Positions 33,701 to 45,122 of a stretch of 64,000 nt of DNA are shown here, in pieces (positions within the stretch are counted from its first letter, which is position 1; every line of letters starts with the position of its first letter). The translations under genes and the position numbers were made by a program. Origin of the DNA: Mycogone perniciosa (taxonomy: Eukaryota; Ascomycota; Sordariomycetes; Hypocreales; Hypocreaceae); contig JAOALB010000025.1 in NCBI GenBank assembly GCA_025331125.1, positions 310,001 through 374,000 on the forward strand, written 5' to 3'. Under the pieces are notes generated by a model that had not been told where the DNA came from, did no database searches, and was given only the letters and a program-made list of their open reading frames with translations.

Positions 33701-35326
33701 TTAATCAAGAGGTGGAGGAGTCAGGCCACCCATGTCGCCACCCATGTCGCCAGCCACGGGTATTGATTCAATTGACTGTGGCCCTTGAGTGCTGTCCATC
33801 ATCTTCGCCATAAGGTCGATGTGGCTTAGTATCGTCTCCACAGACTTTCTGTTTTCATCGTCGCTCGGTGAGTTCTCCTTACGCTCAACGCCCCATATAT
33901 CTGCGGGTATGGCATCGGCATCTCCATCCCACAACGCGATTCGCACCGGCCACTCAAGATGTCGCCACCATTTTGAGCCTGGCTCAAACAGACTTACGAG
34001 ACCCATGACTTCGCGACGAGCAACATCAGCCAGCCACCAGACGTTATCCATTCGTTTAAGCAAGGCGAAGAAGCACGCAAGAATGGCGAGCGCCCGCGGC
34101 CGTTTTGCCCCGACGAGCTCGACATAGCGTCTGGAAACGGTGGATGGGAGGGCTAGTGCAGAAGGGGCGAAGTGGTTCTTATGTGCCCAGTTGAGCACAC
34201 AGACAGCATGGAAGTAGCCTTGGCTAGTAGCTTCCCGATTACTTCCATCTTCTTCTGCGAGTTCTTCGTCAATTCCATCGAGAAGATGGCCAAAGAAGGA
34301 ATCTTGGCCAAGAGGATTCAGATCCATGAACCCAGGTTGGGAGTCAATGACCACTTTGATTGTGGCGCTGTTGCGAATCCATTGCCAGGAAGTTGCAAGA
34401 ATTGTTTTGACACCTTGGAAGGCGTGAAACCAGGATAGAGGCAAGGCATATCGACGGTGCGGGTCGCCAGGATCTGATGCTTCACCGTCTTCCTTCACAA
34501 ACAGCCGAGATGCTGTGGCCTGAAAGGCAATGAGACAAGAAGTGAGGAAAAGAGCATCGGCGTTTTCGGCGGTGATGCCTTTGTTCAGTGAGCGGCAGTA
34601 CTCAGCCAAGGTAGAAGCAGCGTATGCATGCGAGGCTTCAACCATGACCTTATCGTCTGGGTTCTTGTGGCGCAAATGCAACGCGGCTACGGAGAGAATT
34701 GCATCGATCAAATATGTCCTGCCCTCGAGGGCCAGGCGCGGGACATCCTTTTGCCAGATATCCATGCTAGCGGGAGAGTTCAAGACGAGAGTCTTGGCGG
34801 TGCTGGTGAAGTATTGATGCCATAGTCGGAACTCCAAGAGTCTGTCGCCTTGTCGGGTAGTGGAGGTCGTGATTGGGACGGAGGGCAGTGTGAGCGATGG
34901 GGTGGACGAGGTCGTAGGTGGAGAAAGGCATGAAGGAGAGATTCGAGGCATGTCGAAGGTCGTTGTCGCTGACATTGTCGTCGTGGTCGCTGCTGATGTC
35001 GCCGATGCGGGCGTGCTCAGAGATATCGACGTAGGAGGCGGGCTTTTGGCGGCTGGGGTGGGGGCAGTAATCAGTTCGTCAAGCACTTGACGGCTCTCGA
35101 AGTCACATAGAACACCATGTTTGGAGCAGTTTCCGCAGCGTGGATGGACTTCGTCACACTATTCGAAGGAGCAGAAACCGACTGCATCAGCTTCCGCGTG
35201 CCCAAGACAGACAAGGGGGTGAGAGAGTTCTGCGTGCGAAATGGTAGTAGTAAGTACCTTGATCTTGCGATTCTTGCATCTCCGGCACCCCGCGCGGGAC
35301 TTTTTATGCGACCGTCGAGGCGGCAT
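33701..35326 (-). CDS. Zn(II)2Cys6 transcription factor, zinc cluster split by an intron
   Basis: A 508-residue regulator. Exon 1 (35326-35258) encodes MPPRRSHKKSRAGCRRCKNRKIK; a GTACTT...ATAG intron of 99 nt follows; exon 2 (35158-33701) begins CDEVHPRCGNCSKHGVLC. The joined cluster C14, C17, C24, C31, C34 and C41 has perfect C6 spacing, with the intron exactly between K23 and C24. The remainder resembles the UPC2/sterol-regulator-like group of fungal factors: a Ser/Thr/Pro linker, then a helical domain (LEFRLWHQYFTSTAKTL, YLIDAILSVAALHLRHKNPDD, ALPLSWFHAFQGVKTIL). That grouping is from memory of the pattern and is tentative. An ORF call without exon 1 would miss half of the DNA-binding domain. 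Confidence 0.9.
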
Positions 35327-35847
35327 GAGGAAATGTGCGATTCGCTACAGTCGCTGGATATCCACAGCAAAGATCGCGGGAGCGCAGCGCACTTGAAGCA
35401 TTGCCACGGAGGCTTCCGAAGGGCGCAGTGCTGGGCGAATGAGGTGTCGTCGCGACAAGGCCTCAGCTGTCAGCGCAATTGTGGAAGGGCAGACAGGCGC
35501 CAAACAGCATCCGGCAATGTTGAAAGAGCTGGAGCTGGTGTTTGGGGCAGAATCTAGAACCTGGGGAGGTCCTTGGAGCTGAAATCTCAAGGTCTGGAGG
35601 CTTCGCCGCGCGCAATTACGAATACGAGATCTGTCAATGACTTTTTTAGTCAATAAGCAGGACGAGTTAGTCCCAAGTGGGTTGACCGGAGGCCGGCTGC
35701 CGGTCTCCCGGTTCCATGTTAGCTTTTCGGGTTCTTGGCCATCTTTTCGCATTGAAATAGTATGTAAAAACGTTTAGATGATTAAGGAACATATACAGTA
35801 ATACTATAAGATATGAAAATTCCTATTTCGTTATGGTTTTGGGTAGT

Positions 35848-36045
35848 TTATAGAATGACAGTAAAGCCGGGATGGCCGAAACCCGATTCTCCGAGGCGCA
35901 TTACCCGCGACTTGGTCATACATACACGATCGGTTCTGGCAGGATTGGGAATGAGCTCCATATCGAGGGACAGATGGTTCAAGACATCGCGGCCGTACTC
36001 AATGTTATCGTTTGTCAAGTTGCCGTCTTTCAAGCGCTGTGCATA
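35848..36045 (-). pseudogene. Possible 3' gene fragment, unknown family
   Basis: A minus-strand frame reading GNLTNDNIEYGRDVLNHLSL, then about 20 residues, ending MRLGESGFGHPGFTVIL and a stop. It is preceded by an acceptor-like ATGCACAG at about 36046-36053, so it could be a last exon, but no fitting upstream exon was found. The call is weak. Confidence 0.2.
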
Positions 36046-37503
36046 TACATGTTATACGACAATACGCTTACTTGGATGGTTACGTACGTAGTGGATCGAA
36101 ACTGCGATCTATAAAAAAACGCCCTTTGGAATTGGATTAGGTAAATCATTTTGGGGTTTGATTTTTGGAAGCAGTAGTACTGGTACTCCGTACCTTTCTT
36201 ATCTTCGAATAAAGGGTCCGGGTAAAGTCGATGAGATAATAATGGCGACAATCTTCAAACATTTATACGAGACGCATGCTAGCATATACTCCGTATATAT
36301 ATAATACTCCCTACGGAGTAGTCTCTGAGCTATCACATACCGACGGGAGGATATCTCAACAGGTGAATGTACCAATAGGAAGCCGTGTCAAGACCATTGC
36401 TATCAGGATCTTCGGCCTACTCGGGGGCACTAGTAGCAAAGTAGTAGTACTGCTACTAACAATAAATAGTCTTATCCGCCTTGACGTTTCGACGTTTCCA
36501 AAGGCGTCTGATGATGACATGCATTCTTCTTCGGGTTTCCAACCCGCCCTTTCTTGTTACTAGCGTTTGATAATTGGTAGGTCTGTGGTACCCCATCCGA
36601 CGCCTAATGGTATGCCACGTGAGGCCGTAAATGCAACATCCCCTCGAAAATCCCTTGGCCTGCGCATCTGATTTATAAGAGATTTCCCCCTTTCGATCAA
36701 GTTCTGCAGAAGCCGGTGCTGGCCGCCGCCCTTCTAGTGCCACTAGTAGAAGGTACCTTTTGCCGTGTGTGTGTGTGTACCCCTCCAAGCGCCATCCAAC
36801 AGCAGAATATACGCACAGGAGATCTTGTACCCGAAACGTACGCCTGGTTGGCTGCATGGCTGCTCTACAAGAGACAAAAAGAGAGACAAGCTGGCAAGCC
36901 TCGAAAAGCTTGATGACCTAATTCGACCGAGCGCCAAGGCGGTGAGATCTGGACGGCACATCACTCGCCCAGAGGCCTGCGATGTCGCTCGGATGCGGCA
37001 AGCAGTTACGGAGTACACCATGTTGCATTGCGATGACACAACAGAGTCGCACCTTAATAATTCAGCCATGCACGAAGCACCCAATACGGATCACACCCTC
37101 CGCGGCTGAGCTGCTTCTCATTATATAAAATGAATCCTCTGCTGAATCAGGGCTGAGGTACCTTCTGCCGTTTAGTATGAAGTACTGCCACTTTTAGTCT
37201 CATTGCACACTCGGCCGGTCGATGACACCATTTTTAGAGTTGACTTCTCTTCGTCCCCGAGTGGAGCTGCAACGTCCTAGATTTTTTTTTTAACCGCCTC
37301 CCATTTCCGCTCAGAATCGCATTATCGTTGCTCTCTCTACTATACTCCGTACTTCACAGGCTCTTGGATTGAAGTTGATAGCCAATTCGGCCTTGTCTGG
37401 ACTTGTTGGCGAAGCTGTATTCAATCTGTGCTGCTACGTCAGATAAGATAAAGACCCTGCATATCAACCCCTCCTCCAACACTTTTTTTATCTTGTCGCA
37501 TTT

Positions 37504-37524
37504 CTGACCCTACGGAGGGGTCAG
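37504..37524. promoter_or_regulatory. Inverted repeat upstream of cystathionine gamma-lyase
   Basis: CTGACCC and GGGTCAG form perfect 7-bp arms around the 7-nt spacer TACGGAG. It lies about 95 bp before the start codon. The spacer is itself one unit of the noncoding heptamer family. It could bind a dimeric regulator or be a chance insertion. Confidence 0.45.
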
Positions 37525-37618
37525 TGATCAGATATTTACCTGCTACCCACATCACACCCACACACTTTTTTTTTCCAAATTACACACATACATACACGCA
37601 AAACACACAAAAGCAACA

Positions 37619-38881
37619 ATGTCGCCCCCCGTAACGTCCGATCCCGTCTCGACGCCTCCGCGGCCCCCGACTCCGAACCACAAGTTCGGCACTCTCGCCG
37701 TCCACGCCGGCTCTCCCCACGATCCCGCGACCGGCGCCGTCATCGAGGCCATCTCCCTCTCCACAACATTCGCCCAGTCGGCCGTAGGCAAGCCCGTTGG
37801 CGAGTACGAGTACTCCCGCTCCTCCAATCCTAACCGCACCAACTTCGAGACTGCCGTCGCTGCTCTCGAGCACGCCCGTTTTGCCCTCGCCTTCTCCAGC
37901 GGCAGCGCGACCACGGCCACCATCCTCCAGAGCCTCGCGGCCGGCAGCCATGTCATCTCCGTCTCCGACGTTTATGGCGGCACCCACCGCTACTTCACCC
38001 AGGTCGCCAAGGCACATGGCGTCAAGGTTACCTTCACCCCAGAGATCGAGGTCGACATCACCGAGCACATCACCGACCAGACCCGCCTCATCTGGATCGA
38101 AACCCCTAGCAACCCTACCCTGCGCCTAGTCGACATCCGCGCTGTCGTCTCCGTCGCCCACCAGCACGGTATCCTCGTCGTCGTCGACAACACCTTCCTC
38201 TCCCCCTACGTCCAGAACCCTCTCGACCTCGGCGCCGACATCGTTGTCCACTCCGTCACAAAATATATCAACGGCCACAGCGACGTCGTCATGGGTGTTG
38301 CCGCCTTCAACAGCGACAACCTCAAGACCCGCCTCAGCTTCCTCCAAAACGCCATCGGTGCCGTCCCCTCCGCCTTCGACTCCTGGCTAGCTCACCGTGG
38401 CCTCAAGACCCTGCACCTCCGCGCGCGCGAGGCTTCCAATAGTGCCACCGCCATCGCCCATGCCCTTGAGGCTTCCCCCCATGTCATTGCCGTCAATTAC
38501 CCCGGCCTTGAGTCTCACCCCCAGCGCCACATTGCCGTCAAGCAGCACCGCGAGGGTATGGGCGGCGGTATGCTCTCCTTCCGCATCCGTGGCGGCCACG
38601 CTGCTGCCGAGCGCTTCTGCCAGCTCACCAAGATCTTCACCCTGGCTGAGTCCCTCGGTGGAGTGGAGAGCTTGGTCGAGGTGCCCAGCAGCATGACCCA
38701 CGCGGGCATTCCCCGAGACCAGCGAGAGGCCGTCGGCGTGTTCGACGACTTGGTCCGGTTAAGTTGCGGTGTAGAGGATGCCGATGACCTGAAGAGAGAT
38801 GTATTCCAGGCCCTGGAGCTGGCCGTCAAGGCCGCCGCCCTCAACGGAACCAACGGTGTTGACGGCACCAACGGCCATTAA
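37619..38881 (+). CDS. CYS3: Cystathionine gamma-lyase (CYS3-type)
   Basis: A single-exon, 420-residue PLP enzyme that cleaves cystathionine to cysteine, 2-oxobutyrate and ammonia in reverse transsulfuration. The Cys/Met-metabolism family signature is clear: EYEYSRSSNPNRTNFE, then FSSGSATTATIL, DVYGGTHRYF, the PLP-aspartate segment VVVDNTFLSPYVQNPL, and the Schiff-base lysine K215 in SVTKYINGHSD. The C-terminal domain includes ESLVEVPSSMTHAGIP, giving the substrate-carboxylate pocket. A 20-residue Pro-rich start and a low-complexity NGTNGVDGTNGH end flank the core. Choice of lyase over synthase is from overall likeness to yeast Cys3. Codon use is strongly C-ending, suggesting high expression. 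A name clash exists: CYS3 in Neurospora is a bZIP regulator, not this enzyme. Confidence 0.93.
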   Translation: MSPPVTSDPVSTPPRPPTPNHKFGTLAVHAGSPHDPATGAVIEAISLSTTFAQSAVGKPVGEYEYSRSSNPNRTNFETAVAALEHARFALAFSSGSATTATILQSLAAGSHVISVSDVYGGTHRYFTQVAKAHGVKVTFTPEIEVDITEHITDQTRLIWIETPSNPTLRLVDIRAVVSVAHQHGILVVVDNTFLSPYVQNPLDLGADIVVHSVTKYINGHSDVVMGVAAFNSDNLKTRLSFLQNAIGAVPSAFDSWLAHRGLKTLHLRAREASNSATAIAHALEASPHVIAVNYPGLESHPQRHIAVKQHREGMGGGMLSFRIRGGHAAAERFCQLTKIFTLAESLGGVESLVEVPSSMTHAGIPRDQREAVGVFDDLVRLSCGVEDADDLKRDVFQALELAVKAAALNGTNGVDGTNGH

Positions 38882-39282
38882 TCTGTTTTTTTTTTATTTC
38901 TTTTGGTTTTTTTCTTCTTCTCGCAAATAAAGATTAGGGGGAAACAGGACATGGTAACAAAGAGAAGGAATTATTAGGGTGATGAAGGTGCATGATGATG
39001 GGTTACTGCATAAAAATGAAAGAAGATCAGTCCTTTAGCCAGCCGAGGGGAAATAATCGGGGCCAAGCGCATATGGCGTGCATGTTTGTTCTTTTGGATT
39101 AAGGCCCCCTTATCATTAGGCATACATACCATGGAGCGGATGAATTGACGATGAATGAAGCCTGAAAGATTTCTTTCCAGTAGTTGTTCTTTCATTTCGG
39201 TCCCTCTCTATGCAAGACCAAAGCAAGCGATTGCTCGGTGCCCTGTATGCTCTCGGTTTCGTTTCGAGTTTTGATGCCACAA
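38882..39282. other. Convergent 3' intergenic region
   Basis: A 401-bp space between the stops of the cystathionine lyase and the F-box-like gene. A T-rich stretch follows the lyase stop directly. Nothing else is seen. Confidence 0.4.
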
Positions 39283-41124
39283 TCAATCTGCGTCAACCAA
39301 CTCCTCATCCTCATCAAAGTCATCCTCATCGTCACCGTCCTCGTCGTAATCATCCACATCATCATCGTCCATATCGTCATCCTCGTCTTCATCCATGTCG
39401 TCATCCTCGTCTTCGTCCATATCTTCATTGTCATCGTCATCTTCATCCTCATTATCATTGTCTGTCGCGGCACTAATAAGGGGCAAATTGTGTGCATACT
39501 CACTCGCCAAGCCACTCGCTATTGTCCAACCATTGCGCCGCTGTTGAACTTCGTTCATACCGTGAGAAGCCGTTTCAGCAATATAGTGCAGCTCGTCTAA
39601 AGTGTTAGCGTTGCAATTTGTGAAGACGCCATCGATGCTTTTCTGCCAGGAGGAAGTGGTGTTCTCCACGGCTATCTGGTACGCGTTGGTGTCATAGTCG
39701 GTGACCTTCCAGTGAGGCTGCCGGTCGATAAGTTGGTCAAGCATCCAGTCATACTTGGAATCCGGGGGCAAGAATTCAACTGGTTGCCCTGTCGGGGTGT
39801 TCGGCTGTCTGACACCCATGACAACTTCAACAAAGCGTTGGGAGACGCTGCGCCCAAGTCCACATGGGTCGGTGAAATCGAATTTGAGGTTAGCCTCGAT
39901 ATCATCCATGAGGTACTGATCGTACGTCAAGAATGATGCTCGACAAATGCGCAGATGGCGTGCAAAGTATCTGAGTACTATGGCAATCCATCGGCAACCG
40001 AAACCGGGTCGTTCATTCGGAACGCCGACCCAGAGCACCTTCTGGCTGTCCTCATTCCAATCGATCGATTGTTCCGCTTTTAGGTAGACTTCGTTCAGGT
40101 AAATCTCCTGGAGGGTCTCTCCAAACTCTTCACTAATCTGAAACATGGCTTCTGGGGTGATTTCGAGCCGTTTCAGCTCCAGACAGGTAAGATTGTTGAG
40201 CATGAGACGAGGCGCGGGTAGGCCACGCCATCTCCAGTCGTCCAAGGGCATGTGAAAGTACTTTGTCTGCTTCACTCCACGATGTGGCCTATCATCATGG
40301 TCCATACCTACGATGCAGAGGCTCTGCAGGTGTTGGGCACGTTCGATAATGTTCCAGAAACAGGATCCAAACACGTCCACTCGCTCGGCTTCCGTTGAGT
40401 GGCGGCGGAGGGTAATGACGAGATGTTCTAGAACAGCTACCGTCGTCGTAATGTTCTTGATGTCGCTCGGGTTCAACCAAAGACTGCAAAGGGCGACATC
40501 TGTAACGTTTTCGAGCACCATGACCTTCAAGGAGACGGGGTCTTGCTCGTGCCGCTCAGCCAACGCCTTGAATGTGTTGGCGAGCACGATGGTGGTTGCA
40601 CTGCAGTGTCTCCCTACAAGCTGGAAGGGGAGGTTGAGGCGTAGTCGTTCGATTTCACGACAGTTAAATAGCAAACTATCAACAGCACTGAAATATTCAA
40701 TTTCGGTAAAGGTTGCGTCGCTCATGCAATACTTCTGGAGGGACTGACAGAAGACTTCCATCGCGGGTACCCGGGCGAATACTGTGTTGAGGAAATTGAC
40801 TTCCACTGCTACATGTCAATGCAAATATCATGTACGAAGTATATAGAACAAAGACTCACCGTCATCTCGCAAAACCATCATATCTATGTATAGGCTCTTG
40901 CAATGGTATCCGATGGTCTGCAAGGCATCCATCTGCGGTCGTGGCTTAGTGCTGGCCTTGTTGAGACGTGAGAATTCTAGCTCGAGCGTGCGGCACACAA
41001 ATGGTTTCAGTATACGATCAAAAAGCCGGCAAACGAGGCGAAGCTCGAGGACGTCATTCTTAAATTCGGAGTAAACATATGCTTTGAGGATCGCGTCCAC
41101 GAGCTCATATGGGAGTCGATCCAT
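39283..41124 (-). CDS. F-box-like protein with a strongly acidic C-terminal tail
   Basis: Two exons, 41124-40860 and 40805-39283, give 595 residues. The GTGAGT...GCAG intron is phase-consistent. The N-terminus (MDRLPYELVDAILKAYVY, then LRLVCRLFDRILKPFVCRTL) has the F-box pattern that binds Skp1 in SCF ubiquitin ligases. The middle is a leucine-rich-like helical region resembling fungal F-box/LRR proteins. The last 65 residues are almost only Asp and Glu with a few Met and Val, in repeats of DEDEDDDMDEDEDDDMD type. Substrate is unknown. The intron holds a TACGAAGTA motif of the noncoding repeat family. Confidence 0.75.
39303..39465. repeat. Trinucleotide-type repeat encoding the acidic tail
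   Basis: On the plus strand this is a degenerate run of TCATC/GTCATC units (imperfect period 3 and 6). On the coding strand it gives GAT, GAC and GAA codons. Such runs are prone to length change. Confidence 0.7.
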
Positions 41125-42230
41125 CACGTCTGTCGATTTGTTGGACTGAGATGGCGATTCGACTGCTCGTATGCATCTAGCGCCGGATGATGGAATAGAC
41201 TTCAGTTCAGTGATGGGAGAGCAATTATCGTTATTGGTTTGCAGAAGCGTCGCTCAACAGTGCCTGAACAAGTTTGGGCTGGTAGAAAGAGGCACGAACA
41301 TGAGTAGGGGCGGCAGTTGTAGAGTGGTGGTGATGGTGGTGACATATCATGGGGGAAGACAGGTCCTAGCGTTAAAAGAGACGTGTTTTACGCCTTGCAG
41401 CGCAGCCCCCTCACTTGTTTGCCTAGGCGCCTACCCTGTTTTGCATATCTCTATTCCATCCCCTCACAATGAGCAAACAATGTTGATGGTGAGCATTTGA
41501 TAGGTCAAGTTACAATGCATAAATCCGATGCTGCATGAGTTGGCAATCCTTTGATCGAGATCACGGCACAAGATCACGGCGTTATACAACAGATACTATT
41601 ACTATTACCAAACAATCGAGACACGCATCCACACAACGGAGAACGATCGCCTGCAGCTATAGCATAAGCTCGGACATACAACCCGGATTAGTGTCCGCGG
41701 ACACGCATAAGTTGAGGCTCAGCTCTGTGCATCTCAACTGTATTTATGCCTGCAGGCACAGGCCATTCTCCCATCGGTCACCTGGGTCGCCAAACAAATT
41801 GAAGAGGAACAGCAATTTCTGAAGCGAGAGCCCGGATCATTGATGCTTTTGCAATGGATCAGGAGCCAGCAGCAGCCCTGGAGTTGTCATAGACCGGTCA
41901 GACATGTGGACAATCCTTAGACGCACAAAAATCGTGGGGGAATGTTTGACATATGTACTCCGCAGTAATACTTCGTACATATGTGGCATTCGAGGCAGGC
42001 CACGATGCTCAAATGCACATTATCATGGAGTCGCACTCGCCTATGCAAACACTAATCGCCCACCCTCATGGTGGAGGCTAGTGGATGTGGTGGCTGTGGC
42101 TAGCGGCCGCTTGCCGCTGGAACTGTTACTGGTTGGTTCACTCCCTATCGTTTATCTAGGTTTCGCCAACAAGCTGTTGTCCTCTATGGTCAAAAGATGG
42201 GGTAAGAAATACGAAGTTTTGCATGAAGTA

Positions 42231-42247
42231 GTACGAAGTACTCCGTA
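42231..42247. repeat. Heptamer repeat: GTACGAA-GTACTCC-GTA
   Basis: A GTACGAA and a GTACTCC unit in tandem, showing both orientations side by side. Confidence 0.8.
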
Positions 42248-43896
42248 GAGCAGGGAGTGGTGCCGCGTGCCCGGCCTCTCGATGGAAATGAGATGGCTCG
42301 GGGATGGAGGTGGTCGGGGGTATGTTGTTTGATAACGACAATATAACAGAAACATAATGTAAGATTGTTCTGTCCTACCACAGTACGGAGTACTACGGAT
42401 AAAATGAGCACTGGAGCGATAGTAGTAGTACTACTAGTATACGAGTGCTCAGGCGTATCAATGCTTCGTGAGCGCGCTCTAGTCCCACGATGAAACAGAA
42501 GGAAGTTCGGCATCCAAAGCCGAATCGCTTCTGGAGCTGGGCAAAGTCACGTCGTCATTCTCGTCGATTCTCTGTCGGTGACAAGCCACAGTTAGCCACA
42601 GCCCGGGGCCTAATGCTCTGCTTCCGTCATGTCTGGTGTTTAGGTACGTTTACGGCAGCAAACGGCCGGGTGATGTACCTGATACCCCTGTCGGGTACTG
42701 AAAAGTACCTCGGAGCCAGTGCCAGGGGAATCGGCACGAGTTGCGGGGCACAATTGGCCACCATGATTGGCGACTCTTATAGAGCTTGGGCTGTTGTGGC
42801 GGGAGCTTCCAGCTTATTCCAGCAGATCAGAGTTGGCAGCAGCCACTGCGGCAAATCGGCTGCGATAGATGCACGATACTTGTAGATATAACAATCCGCA
42901 ATAAATAGACCGTAACACCGGAACATCGAGCGTCTTTCTGAGTATTTGTATAGAGTATTTCGTACTGCTCGTTTGGATAACTGCGAAAACATCTTGTGAT
43001 TGGGGAGCGACGGCAACTGCCAAGCGAGTCAATTACGAGATGGAGAGGGGGTGCCACAACCATATTTTGCGTGCATAGGCACCTAGGAAACGTTGCGCCG
43101 TCATCAGTCTTACACGCTAGCCGAGTGGCTGACTTGTGCTTTACATACATCAATTTTTGGTAGTACTCGTAGTAGTAGTAATATGTAATACTAATAATAG
43201 TACGGAGTAGTCTGTATGCATGGAGTAGGTAGTATTGATTTGTTCGAGCACTGCGGAACGTCAAGACTGACGAGAATTATCCTGACATCAAACGCTGACA
43301 ACATAACAACAGATGAGAATGGAAAGCCATCGGACGAAGCGGTCGGAAGCAGAAGCGATGAGGGGTCGAAATCCCGACCTGATGATTCCGACCTGTTGTG
43401 TGTCGTGTGCCAAGGGCGCTTTCGCCGCCGCTATGGCAACGGGGTGCACTTCTCACACAGTACATGAGGCCGTCATCAGAATCTGTGACATCACCAGAGC
43501 CACTGTTGCAGATGAAGCATCAGCGACATGAAACAACGCACTACCAGCTTAAAAATATCTATACAGATCTGCGTAGATGTTGAAAACAGCAGCCATTATT
43601 AGGATTAGTACGGAGTACTCAGTTTTATTGATATCGGAATAGTGTTCTTGTACTTGCACTTACGTCCAGAGCACGGCCTTTGACTCTGACGACGAATGAG
43701 ATACATCCAAGACACCTGTTATTTAGCGCACGGAGTGGGTAGCACCATCTTACCCCCTGGGCCCTGGCTAGCCTGGCCTGGCCTCGAGATAAGCCTAAGA
43801 TGGGTCTAGACGGAGGGAACTCGGTCTGCTTGGACCCATCGTGAGTCGCCATTGGACATTGAGAGTTGAGCGAATCTGCGTGCATACTATTATCAG

Positions 43897-43914
43897 GTAC
43901 GGAGTACGGAGTAC
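43897..43914. repeat. (GTACGGA)2-GTAC
   Basis: Identical to the 18-bp unit at 26131. Confidence 0.85.
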
Positions 43915-44404
43915 ATCCGGTACATGCCCGCATGCAGCAGTACCAGGGGCTTTTGCTGTGCTGGAAGCATCTAATAAGTGAGATGAGAAAAAAAAGTGAG
44001 GCCAAGCCGAGAAAAGCATTGCCTAGGGTAATCAAAAACCGTCACCCGCTTTCCCATGACCTCTTTTCGGCCTCGCCCTTGCTTCACCATACTCGTATTT
44101 AGGTAGTTGACAGTCCTGCCAGCTGGTCGGGCCTTCTTTCTCTTTCCCTTCCGCAGTCGCCTCCAAAACCCACACCTTTGTTCTGGGCCTCACCTCTTCC
44201 TTTCTTCCTCTCTTCTCACAACACAACTCCATCACCATAACAAACCGCATGAGCATCGCATCATCATAATAAGCACTGCCCTCTCCGTCCGCACCGGCCG
44301 CCCGCTTGCCTCTTTTTTTGCCGTATCCAGCTACAGAGCCTAGATACCCCATTGTGCCTTTGCGCCTTGAATTCGCCAGTCTCGCCAAATCAACCACAAT
44401 CACA

Positions 44405-45122
44405 ATGCGTTTCTCTGCCGTCTTCGTCGCCCTCGCCGCCACCGCGGTGTCGGCCCAGGTCCAGAACTACACCAGTTCGCTCAACATGACGATTGACCCT
44501 AACACGGTTCCTCAGCAGCAGCGCGGTAAGTTGTTGCTTTGCCCTGCCTATCCTGCACTCACCCAATCGCCGCTTGCTGACCTCGCATCTTTCCAGCTGT
44601 TTGGTGCCAGGCCCAGACCAACACGTGCCAGGTTCTCTGCAACCGGAACGCAAACGACAACAACTGCAACCAGGTGAGTTTTTGACAAGATCCTTGATCT
44701 ACAATGCAAAGCAGTCGCGCTGATCGCATCTACAACAGGCCACCCTCTCGTACGACTGCACGTGCGCCTCCAACAACTCGGCTCCTGGTCTCCAGTACTA
44801 CACTCAGACCCTGCCCACCTTCATCTGCCAGCAGCTCTTCAGCAACTGCATCCAGCAAAATGTCGGCAGCCAGACTGGCCAAACCGCTTGCAAGAATAAC
44901 ATTGAGAGCCTTTGCGGAAAGGCCAATCCTCCCAGCGCTGCCACCACTGGTGATTCCGATAGCAGCACTACGGCAGCTGCTACTGGCACCACCTCTGCTC
45001 CTACTGGCAGCTCCACGGCCAAGTCCACGTCGACCCACGCCTGGGCTGGTCCTACTCTGGCCCCTGGTGGCACTGGTGCGGTTGCTGTCGCCGCCGCTGG
45101 TCTTTTGGCGTACCTTCTCTAG
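44405..45122 (+). CDS. GPI-anchored Cys-rich surface protein (DUF7707-like)
   Basis: Three exons, 44405-44525, 44597-44673 and 44739-45122, give 193 residues. Introns start GTAAGT and GTGAGT and end CCAG and ACAG with matching phases. A signal peptide covers residues 1-17 (MRFSAVFVALAATAVSA). The mature domain has evenly spaced cysteines (WCQAQTNTCQVLCNR, NNCNQ, YDCTCAS, FICQQLF, NCIQQ, ACKNNIESLC), a pattern shared by a family of fungal surface proteins. A Ser/Thr-rich stalk then leads to a hydrophobic end (GAVAVAAAGLLAYLL) typical of GPI attachment. It probably sits on the plasma membrane or cell wall. The family name is from recall and should be tested; the domain layout is directly visible. 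Confidence 0.85.

Larger units (their letters stand above)
35327..37618. other. Intergenic 2.3 kb with repeats
   Basis: This region separates the divergent starts of the Zn2Cys6 gene and the cystathionine lyase gene. It holds heptamer motifs (near 36186, 36284-36320, 37007 and 37340), a possible gene remnant at 35848-36045, a short inverted repeat at 37504-37524 and C/A-rich leader sequence before 37619. No intact gene is seen. Confidence 0.5.
41125..44404. other. Intergenic 3.3 kb
   Basis: This lies between the divergent F-box-like and GPI-protein genes. It has several heptamer motifs (41955-41985, 42231-42247, 42383-42396, 43201, 43609, 43897-43914) and GTA/TAG runs near 42420 and 43160-43205. 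ORFs up to 145 codons show no domain. The last 250 bp are C/T-rich leader of the GPI-protein gene. Confidence 0.5.
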
